From positions 1 through 23,878 of the forward strand of contig CAZVGV010000014.1 of the NCBI GenBank assembly GCA_964627055.1: a stretch of DNA of 23,878 nucleotides, given 5' to 3'. Below are positions 1-4,360 of this stretch, in pieces. Position 1 is the stretch's first letter. Every line of letters begins with the position of its first letter. A program made the position numbers and the translations under genes. The notes below the pieces were generated by a model. The model was given only the letters and a program-made list of their open reading frames with translations. It did no database searches and was not told the DNA's origin. The DNA is from JBBTQS01 sp964627055 (GTDB lineage Bacteria; Patescibacteriota; Patescibacteriia; Magasanikbacterales; JBBTQS01).

Positions 1-311
1 GCTGCATTCAATTCACCCAATCGTAAAGCCGCAAGGCGCTGACCTGCCTTAACCGCTTGGCCTTCTTTGACCAACACCTCATTAACGGTTCCTGGCATCT
101 CGAATCGCAATGCAAGATCATCCACAGCGGCAATATTACCCACCGCACTCACTGTCTGTGTCAGCGGTCCACGTGTAACCAGTGCTGTTTCGTACTCTGG
201 TGGCGCATTCTTCGAAGCGTACGAGCTATACGCAATACCACCCACTACAAGAACTGCAGCAAGTGCGAGGTAGAATTTGGTGCTCTTCAATAATGTCCAA
301 TGGATAGTCAT
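1..311 (-). CDS. HlyD/RND-type efflux periplasmic adaptor subunit (N-terminal part, runs off the window)
   Basis: The gene starts at the ATG in 309-311 and stays open to base 1, giving 103 residues without a stop. Residues 10-30 form one hydrophobic segment (FYLALAAVLVVGGIAYSSYA) that would anchor the protein in the membrane. After it comes the typical adaptor start (ALVTRGPLTQTVSAVGNI) and then a lipoyl/biotinyl-like beta domain (PGTVNEVLVKEGQAVKAGQ), as in MacA/HlyD membrane-fusion proteins. Such proteins link an inner-membrane ABC or RND pump to export; in a monoderm-like CPR cell they usually sit beside an ABC transporter of the MacB type, which would lie left of base 1 and is not visible. 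A TTG at codon 8 is an alternative start. The C-terminal half is missing only because the window ends. Confidence 0.85.
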   Translation of the reverse strand, partial: MTIHWTLLKSTKFYLALAAVLVVGGIAYSSYASKNAPPEYETALVTRGPLTQTVSAVGNIAAVDDLALRFEMPGTVNEVLVKEGQAVKAGQRLAALRLGELNA

Positions 312-319
312 AGGGATGT

Positions 320-348
320 ACTCTAGCGTATTTTACCGCACTTGGCAA
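320..348 (-). promoter_or_regulatory. Sigma70-type promoter for the HlyD adaptor gene
   Basis: On the minus strand a -35 box TTGCCA (343-348) is followed after 17 bases by a -10 box TAGAGT (320-325). The expected transcription start falls at about 312-314, one to three bases before the ATG at 311, so the message would be almost leaderless. No Shine-Dalgarno is visible. Confidence 0.6.
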
Positions 349-385
349 TGGACGTCGACTCTCCAACAATTCCAAGCAACAAACA

Positions 386-415
386 GCCTGCACAATCCGA
401 ATGGCTCGTGCAGGC
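386..415 (-). terminator. Hairpin terminator after the orphan oxygenase-like gene
   Basis: An 8-bp perfect stem (GCCTGCAC / GTGCAGGC) with a 14-base loop lies 31 bases past the stop codon of the gene ending at 447. On the minus strand it is followed by TGTTTGTTG, a poor U-tract, so termination may be weak. It separates that gene from the promoter of the HlyD gene. Confidence 0.5.
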
Positions 416-446
416 GTTTGGTATGTTCGTTGATCGCGCTGTATCG

Positions 447-1196
447 CTACACTCCGCCGGGTAGGCCGTAGACACCTTGCCCGTAGAAGTGCACCTGCGG
501 AACCGAGGCGGATTCAGGGATGTGATCACGAATCCGCGAACGCGTCTTGTGCACTTCACGCACACTCGGCTGTGCACGAAGGTTCTTGTTGATCTCTTGC
601 ACCCGAGTCCCGATCTGGACCAGTACGTCACCAGGGAGAAGGACCCTCGCATGATGGTCACCGATCTGGAGACCATCAACACTCAAGTGATCGTACAGGA
701 CGCAATACCCCTTCTCGTACGCCTCCTCTCGTACCGTCGTGCGAATTCGACGGCTCGTATTGACCACCTCGCAGCCACGAAGCACGAAAAGGTTTTGATC
801 GTATGGGATGTCCAACGCCTCCATCACACGGCGTCCGATCTCCCCCATTCGATCGTGGTACTCGAGCAGCTTGTTTCTCGGACGATAGAGATCGGCATCA
901 TCCTCGCATTGCTCGAGCATTGCTCGAGTCCACATCTTGCGTCGAATCTCGATGCTGAACTCCTGCGCTCCAACATCGAGCTGCTCCTGAGACCTGATGA
1001 ATGTATCTCGAGTCAATGTTTGGTATGCGTTCACAGCCAGCGCCGTAGAGCCCCACTGCCCACGAAACGGCTCGTCTGTACTGATCACGACCGCGCCGTA
1101 CTGCGCGATTGCACCAGCTATATCTGAACGACTTCCTTGCCACGCTTCCTCCGAGTTGAGAAAGAAGTGAGGAAATTGTGTAGTCCTTTTTGGCAC
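447..1196 (-). CDS. Orphan protein resembling isopenicillin N synthase-type 2OG-Fe(II) oxygenases, metal site degenerate
   Basis: 249 residues if the GTG at 1194-1196 is used. I chose it because GGAGG lies 7 bases upstream and a promoter sits just before it; the same frame opens at a TTG (1262) with no ribosome site. Seen: an N-terminal stretch like the DIOX_N domain (SDIAGAIAQYGAVVI, residues 24-38), then near the C-terminus GLQIG (175-179), PGDVLVQIG (188-196), HKTRSR (216-221) and SVPQVHFYG. Order and spacing match the jelly-roll core of isopenicillin N synthase-like dioxygenases. The first metal-binding H-x-D aligns with A159-Y-E161 and the substrate Arg-x-Ser with a sequence lacking Arg; only the distal His (216) remains. 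Inference: a non-catalytic relative, or a divergent unrelated fold. Neighbours give no functional hint, and the gene stands alone with its own promoter and hairpin. Confidence 0.55.
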   Translation of the reverse strand: MPKRTTQFPHFFLNSEEAWQGSRSDIAGAIAQYGAVVISTDEPFRGQWGSTALAVNAYQTLTRDTFIRSQEQLDVGAQEFSIEIRRKMWTRAMLEQCEDDADLYRPRNKLLEYHDRMGEIGRRVMEALDIPYDQNLFVLRGCEVVNTSRRIRTTVREEAYEKGYCVLYDHLSVDGLQIGDHHARVLLPGDVLVQIGTRVQEINKNLRAQPSVREVHKTRSRIRDHIPESASVPQVHFYGQGVYGLPGGV

Positions 1197-1234
1197 CCGA
1201 GCACCTCCATCCCCGTCACCACGACGGAGAAAAA

Positions 1235-1262
1235 ATCCTAGCAGAAACCACAAAAAAAGCAA
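1235..1262 (-). promoter_or_regulatory. Promoter of the orphan oxygenase-like gene
   Basis: Minus-strand TTGCTT (1257-1262), a 16-base spacer, and TAGGAT (1235-1240). The transcript would start near 1228 and carry about 30 leader bases including the GGAGG at 1204-1208 before the GTG start. The same -10 sequence TAGGAT serves the 749-residue orphan gene. Confidence 0.5.
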
Positions 1263-1320
1263 GAATCAGTCCGAACCATACTGTCCGTGCGAGAATCCCT
1301 GTGCTGTTTGGCGTGTCCAG

Positions 1321-1962
1321 TCAACAGCGTTTCATTGCTCGCACCACGAGCATCGGCTCCTTCCCCATTTCTTCCTCGTCATACAAAGTTTCAGTCTGGA
1401 TCGTGGTGAATCCAGCCTCCTCGAGCGCCTGCGTGAGGGTCGCGGACGCGAAATGATGAAAGAATATTTTGTGGCCCGTGCTGCCGTCTGGCGCCGCCAG
1501 CCATTCGTCGCGCAGCACCTCTTCGTCAGTGCCGAGTGTGGTGATAATGAAGAGTGATCCTCCCGATCGTAACACGCGACGCCATTCACAAAGTGTACGT
1601 GAGACATCTGTCTTTGGAATATGGATGAGGGAGAAGCAGGACCAAACCGCATCGAACGCACCGTCATCAAACGCAAGCGCACGAATATCCATGTGCTGAA
1701 TCGTTGCCGTCGGTGCCGCCTGGCGCGCAAGATCGAGCATCGTGGACGAAAAATCAACAGCCGTCACATGGTAACCATGCTGTACAAACCACCACGTTGC
1801 GCGGCCAGCGCCGCAGCCTGCATCCAGCACATGAACGTTCGCCGGCACTATTGCCGCAACGCGTTCGAGCTGTGCGAGCACGAACGACGTGTCGCCATAG
1901 CGCGCGGCATAGGAAGCGCCGACAGCGTTGTAGGTGGATTGGACGATCTCGGGTTCGTTCAT
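1321..1962 (-). CDS. Class I SAM-dependent methyltransferase
   Basis: 213 residues, a usual length for a small free-standing methyltransferase. The SAM-binding motif I is clear (VLDAGCGAGRATWW, residues 45-58), followed by the acidic end of strand 2 (AVD, 68-70), motif II/III around DIRALAFDDGAFDAVWSCFSL, and the post-core LRSGGSLFIITT. This is the Methyltransf_11/25 type fold; the substrate cannot be told from sequence. Its ATG overlaps the TGA of the kinase-like gene upstream by four bases (ATGA, 1959-1962), so the two are translationally coupled and probably share a task such as modifying a small molecule or taking part in resistance-like detoxification (inference). No ribosome site of its own is evident. 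Confidence 0.9.
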   Translation of the reverse strand: MNEPEIVQSTYNAVGASYAARYGDTSFVLAQLERVAAIVPANVHVLDAGCGAGRATWWFVQHGYHVTAVDFSSTMLDLARQAAPTATIQHMDIRALAFDDGAFDAVWSCFSLIHIPKTDVSRTLCEWRRVLRSGGSLFIITTLGTDEEVLRDEWLAAPDGSTGHKIFFHHFASATLTQALEEAGFTTIQTETLYDEEEMGKEPMLVVRAMKRC

Positions 1963-2927
1963 GTACGCGGTACTGTTTTCTCAAATCGCAATATCTCATC
2001 ACGCATGCGCGTCGCGTTCCATGGTTTGCGCTTGTTGAGCAAGTAATCGTCCATGATGCGGAAGAAATCTAACACTTTTTTCACGGCGTAAATGCGCTCG
2101 AGGTGCAGTGGCATTACTGTGCGTCCGTAATAGGTTTTCAAGAAGAGGTTCTGTTGCGCCTTCGTGAGTCGCGAATCTGCAAAGAAATTGCCCACGTCGA
2201 CTTCTGGGATATCTGATCCGCCACCTTCCCAGTCAATAAGGAAAATGCGATTACCTGACGCAAGCATATTTTCCTTCTTGAGGTCAGCATGCACGAGACT
2301 GAACGTTGTGATGCCATCAAAACAACGTAGCGTATGAAACCAAGTGCCGAGCATCGCTCGCACGCGGTTGAACGGCTCGACTACCTGCTCAATCCCGTCG
2401 AGAGACCGAAACTTTTCTATCTGCTTGTCTTCGCCATTGGCATAGAGATCGAATAGGTCGCACGTGTATGGAAGTGCGTCCTTTGGTGGAAGTGTGTCCC
2501 CGGGTCGTTTGAAGGTGATCGCGTGAAGCTTCTTCAATGTCTTTGCAACAGAAATGATGTGCGCGTCTGTGAATCGGCGCACCGGTGAACCCACGATGTA
2601 GTCGACAATGGTGAAATGGTGTCCAAGCGGATTCTTGGTACTGAGGTAATAGACCTTTGGGGCGATCCTGAGCGGCTCAATCTTCTTGAGGATGCGATAT
2701 TCTTGCTGCTTGATCCCCCATTCGTTCTTCGGCGAATAGAAATTCACACGCGCAACGTATTTCTTCTTGCCACTTGTAATCAAATACAAATGCGTGCCTC
2801 CACCACTCTTGAAATACGTTACGCTAAAATCTTTGCGCAAGACTAGGCCTTCAATTTTCTTGGTCGCAAGTAATTTCGTGAGGTATGCGATGGTGTGTTG
2901 ATGTGTCTCGTTCATATTTCTTAACAT
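1959..2927 (-). CDS. Aminoglycoside phosphotransferase/choline kinase-like protein
   Basis: 322 residues with the protein-kinase-like fold of the APH family. The catalytic loop is HADLKKEN (residues 213-220, the H-x-D-x4-N pattern), followed by the metal-binding IDWEGGG (231-237). The N-lobe has a glycine-rich turn (FKSGGGTHLY) and a conserved acidic helix around QQEYRIL. Members phosphorylate hydroxyls of small molecules such as aminoglycosides, choline, homoserine or sugars; the substrate here is unknown. ATGs at 2927 and 2915 (MNETHQ) are both possible; GTAGGG lies only a few bases before the first, and neither has a convincing site. The gene ends in the ATGA overlap with the methyltransferase. 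I did not find a consensus promoter between it and the tRNA-Trp terminator. Confidence 0.85.
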   Translation of the reverse strand: MLRNMNETHQHTIAYLTKLLATKKIEGLVLRKDFSVTYFKSGGGTHLYLITSGKKKYVARVNFYSPKNEWGIKQQEYRILKKIEPLRIAPKVYYLSTKNPLGHHFTIVDYIVGSPVRRFTDAHIISVAKTLKKLHAITFKRPGDTLPPKDALPYTCDLFDLYANGEDKQIEKFRSLDGIEQVVEPFNRVRAMLGTWFHTLRCFDGITTFSLVHADLKKENMLASGNRIFLIDWEGGGSDIPEVDVGNFFADSRLTKAQQNLFLKTYYGRTVMPLHLERIYAVKKVLDFFRIMDDYLLNKRKPWNATRMRDEILRFEKTVPRT

Positions 2928-2976
2928 ACACCCTACGCATCAATCTGTCGCTCGTAGACAGTAAAAAGCAAACTAC

Positions 2977-3000
2977 AAAAAACAGCCGCACATGGCGGCT
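2977..3000 (-). terminator. Rho-independent terminator after tRNA-Trp
   Basis: On the minus strand a 6-bp stem AGCCGC / GCGGCT with a 5-base loop is followed by GTTTTTT. It lies 9 bases after the end of tRNA-Trp and closes the tRNA-Tyr/tRNA-Thr/rpmG/tRNA-Trp unit. Confidence 0.75.
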
Positions 3001-3009
3001 ACTTATTTG

Positions 3010-3080
3010 CAGGGGCGGAGGGAATCGAACCCACACTAGCGGTTTTGGAGACCGATGTACTACCACTATACTACGCCCCT
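3010..3080 (-). tRNA. trnW: tRNA-Trp (anticodon CCA)
   Basis: 71 bases form a cloverleaf: acceptor AGGGGCG / CGCCCCT, discriminator G as expected for Trp, anticodon loop CTCCAAA with anticodon CCA, and T-loop TTCGATT. The T-stem has a T-T mismatch at its second pair and the first anticodon-stem pair is also imperfect. No CCA is encoded (the next bases are CAA), so it must be added afterwards. It is the last gene of the stable-RNA unit. Confidence 0.93.
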
Positions 3081-3084
3081 AGTT

Positions 3085-3103
3085 ACTTGAGATCGACTCA
3101 AGT
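3085..3103 (-). repeat. Perfect 7-bp inverted repeat between rpmG and tRNA-Trp
   Basis: acttgag (3085-3091) and ctcaagt (3097-3103) with a 5-base loop lie four bases before the 5' end of tRNA-Trp. A hairpin here could mark the processing boundary between the rpmG message and the tRNA. There is no U-tract, so it is unlikely to terminate. Confidence 0.5.
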
Positions 3104-3119
3104 ATACCAGATACCACAA

Positions 3120-3138
3120 CGCCGGCAGAGCGCCGGCG
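3120..3138 (-). repeat. GC-rich hairpin after rpmG
   Basis: A perfect 7-bp stem CGCCGGC / GCCGGCG with a 5-base loop begins seven bases after the rpmG stop. No run of T follows (GTTGTGG), so it more likely protects the 3' end of the rpmG message or attenuates than fully terminates before tRNA-Trp. Confidence 0.5.
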
Positions 3139-3145
3139 GGCGGGA

Positions 3146-3301
3146 CTACTTCGTTTCCTTGTGTGGCGTGTGCTTGACGCAGAACTTGCAGTGCTTGTTC
3201 GTCATCATGCGCGCCTTCACCGTCTTCTTGTTCTTGTGGGTATCATGCGTCACGCGGCTGCATGCGCTGCACTCCAAGTGAATCAAATTGTCTTGTGACA
3301 T
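3146..3301 (-). CDS. rpmG: 50S ribosomal protein bL33
   Basis: 51 residues: starts MSQDNLIHLECSACSRVTHD, continues with a basic middle (THKNKKTVKARMM) and ends CKFCVKHTPHKETK. The length, the two pairs of cysteines in C-x2-C spacing (ECSAC near residue 11 and KFC/CKFC near 38-41) and the lysine-rich segment are those of bL33 in its zinc-ribbon form. It sits between two tRNA genes and is most likely transcribed with them from the promoter at 3600-3628. This arrangement of rpmG among tRNAs (often Thr, Tyr, Trp) is common in bacteria upstream of secE/nusG; secE is not found here, where a kinase-like gene follows instead. Confidence 0.93.
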   Translation of the reverse strand: MSQDNLIHLECSACSRVTHDTHKNKKTVKARMMTNKHCKFCVKHTPHKETK

Positions 3302-3332
3302 ACGTCTTTATTTACTAGTCTTTCCATTTCAG

Positions 3333-3405
3333 AGCCATCTCCGGGGTTCGAACCCGGGACCTACGGTTTACAAAACCGTTGCTCTACCAGCTGAGCTAAG
3401 ATGGC
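3333..3405 (-). tRNA. trnT: tRNA-Thr (anticodon TGT)
   Basis: 73 bases: acceptor GCCATCT / AGATGGC, D-arm with AGCTGGTAGAGC, anticodon stem ACGGT / ACCGT around loop TTTGTAA giving TGT, T-loop TTCGAAC. The discriminator is T and no CCA is encoded (CTG follows). The 5' flank carries the palindromic cassette and an 11-base inverted copy of the tRNA's own 5' end. Confidence 0.95.
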
Positions 3406-3450
3406 GTAGTGAGCGGAATGCCGAGCTTCGCTCGAGTATTCCCGAACGGA
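3406..3450. repeat. 45-bp palindromic cassette, copy A (5' flank of tRNA-Thr(TGT))
   Basis: It directly abuts the tRNA 5' end and is identical at 43 of 45 positions to 7491-7535, which abuts the other tRNA-Thr. Inside, ggaatgc (3415-3421) and cgagc (3422-3426) pair with gctcg (3430-3434) and gtattcc (3436-3442), leaving a ttc loop, one bulged A and one G-T pair. No coding potential is credible. Confidence 0.85.
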
Positions 3451-3461
3451 GCCATCTTAGC
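3451..3461. repeat. Inverted copy of the tRNA-Thr(TGT) 5' end
   Basis: gccatcttagc is the perfect reverse complement of 3395-3405, which are the first 11 bases of the tRNA. It also forms a shorter 6-bp stem with gctaag at 3481-3486, so two alternative hairpins are possible: one spanning the cassette and including the tRNA start, the other upstream of it. Confidence 0.75.
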
Positions 3462-3500
3462 CACGAGGCGAAGCCGAGTAGCTAAGGTAGTTGCACTCTG

Positions 3501-3582
3501 TGGGCAGGGGGGGATTCGAACCCACGAAGGCTGAGCCAGCAGATTTACAGTCTGCCCCGGTTGACCGCTTCGGTACCTGCCC
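3501..3582 (-). tRNA. trnY: tRNA-Tyr (anticodon GTA)
   Basis: 82 bases, a class II tRNA with a long variable arm (TGGCTCAGCC region). Acceptor GGGCAGG / CCTGCCC with discriminator A, anticodon stem GCAGA / TCTGC around CTGTAAA giving GTA, T-loop TTCGAAT. No CCA is encoded. It is the first gene after the promoter at 3600-3628. No palindromic cassette is present at its 5' flank. Confidence 0.95.
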
Positions 3583-3599
3583 ATGGAAGTAACGGCAGT

Positions 3600-3628
3600 A
3601 TTGTATGCAATTGTCGTATTTTTGTCAA
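3600..3628 (-). promoter_or_regulatory. Near-consensus sigma70 promoter of the tRNA/rpmG unit
   Basis: Minus strand TTGACA (3623-3628), exactly 17 bases, then TACAAT (3600-3605). Transcription would start near 3593, about ten bases before tRNA-Tyr. It is one of the strongest promoters in the window, fitting a stable-RNA operon. Confidence 0.85.
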
Positions 3629-3655
3629 AAAGGCTATGTACGGCTATTTTCCATT

Positions 3656-3698
3656 AAAAAAACCACCCCACCACCGACGTTTGTGTCAGTGATGGGGT
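3656..3698 (-). terminator. Rho-independent terminator after the 100-residue orphan gene
   Basis: A 14-bp stem (3665-3678 with 3685-3698, two G-U pairs on the minus strand) and a 6-base loop, followed by GG and seven T on the minus strand. It insulates the tRNA promoter downstream from the orphan gene upstream. Confidence 0.9.
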
Positions 3699-3729
3699 AG
3701 TAGGCAGCGGACGCGATGGCTCGCCTGCC

Positions 3730-3840
3730 TCAGTCGTCTTCGCTCTCTCTCCTCATGAGGTTGAACGAGTCTGGATCTTCGTTCCAGCTCTCAAGCGTCG
3801 CACCCCCCTGGCCATCGCGAGCATGTCCCGAATGCAGCAC
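3730..3840 (-). CDS. Possible 36-residue acidic peptide
   Basis: A GTG at 3838-3840, two bases after the TGA of the preceding gene, opens a frame of 36 codons ending at 3730. The peptide contains GHARDGQGG and ends in an acidic tail (ESWNEDPDSFNLMRRESEDD). Its composition looks protein-like, and the frame fills most of the gap before the terminator at 3656-3698. There is no clear ribosome site, only the close stop-start spacing. It could equally be the tail of the preceding protein reached by a frameshift, or untranslated sequence. Confidence 0.3.
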   Translation of the reverse strand: MLHSGHARDGQGGATLESWNEDPDSFNLMRRESEDD

Positions 3841-3842
3841 GG

Positions 3843-4145
3843 TCAGTCTCGCACGCGCCGGTCTTCTGGGACCACGAACGATTGGGGCTTCTTGTTCCAG
3901 CGCTTCAACTGCGATCGAAGCGCTCCCACCGTGCAGTCCCAGACTCGACGTGGGTCCGTCTCGTTGACGTACCAGTAGATGCGCGCACCCTCCTGCGCGT
4001 CAGGGTCCGTATCCTCAGTCGACGAAGTACCGCCGATTTCCCGAACCATCACGTCGATGTCACACGGAAAGTCATCGGCCTCGAGGACCAGGACTTTGCG
4101 AGGACACGAGGGCGGTGCGTCTGGCGGACGATTATCGAGGTACAT
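3843..4145 (-). CDS. Orphan 100-residue protein of unknown function
   Basis: I do not recognise this protein. The ATG at 4143-4145 is chosen because AAGGAGA lies 6 bases upstream and a consensus promoter stands about 70 bases before it; the frame also opens 12 codons earlier at 4181 without a site. Visible: a proline-rich start (MYLDNRPPDAPPSCPRK), a beta-like stretch KVLVLEADDFPCDIDVMV, an acidic middle (STEDTDPDAQEG), ARIYWYVNETDP, and a basic helix (GALRSQLKRWNKKP). No membrane segment or signal peptide. It is a free-standing transcription unit with its own terminator. Like the 447-1196 and 4361-6610 genes it has a strong Shine-Dalgarno, unlike the housekeeping genes around it. Confidence 0.7.
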   Translation of the reverse strand: MYLDNRPPDAPPSCPRKVLVLEADDFPCDIDVMVREIGGTSSTEDTDPDAQEGARIYWYVNETDPRRVWDCTVGALRSQLKRWNKKPQSFVVPEDRRVRD

Positions 4146-4215
4146 CAGCTCTCTCCTTATTATTGGCAGAACGAATTCCACATCACTCGGTACCCCGAGC
4201 TGCGGAAAACAAAAT

Positions 4216-4244
4216 ACTATACTCTACTTTTGCCTTTTTGTCAA
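4216..4244 (-). promoter_or_regulatory. Consensus promoter of the 100-residue orphan gene
   Basis: Minus strand TTGACA (4239-4244), 17 bases, TATAGT (4216-4221). The expected start is near 4209, giving a leader of about 64 bases to the ATG at 4145. That leader contains GAGCTCGGGGTACCGAG, able to form a small hairpin. Confidence 0.8.
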
Positions 4245-4273
4245 TAGTGCTGTACGCACAATCACTGAGTAAT

Positions 4274-4308
4274 AAAAAGAAACACCCCGCTCTTGCGAGA
4301 GGGGTGTT
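4274..4308 (-). terminator. Rho-independent terminator of the 749-residue orphan gene
   Basis: Stem AACACCCC / GGGGTGTT (4281-4288 with 4301-4308) topped by a small CTC/GAG extension, followed on the minus strand by TCTTTTT. It lies 52 bases past the stop codon at 4361. Confidence 0.85.
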
Positions 4309-4360
4309 CTGTTGGTTATGCTGAGCAATCCACTGCAACGACACCGAAGTGTCTGTTGCG

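Noticed and set aside
477..1127. A 216-codon plus-strand frame opposite the oxygenase-like gene
   Set aside because: The minus-strand frame has a promoter, GGAGG and a terminator; the plus frame has none and shows no domain.
1197..1262. TTG start at 1262 that would add 22 residues with a hydrophobic stretch to the orphan oxygenase-like protein
   Set aside because: The added stretch covers the promoter and has no ribosome site, while GTG at 1196 has GGAGG at ideal spacing.
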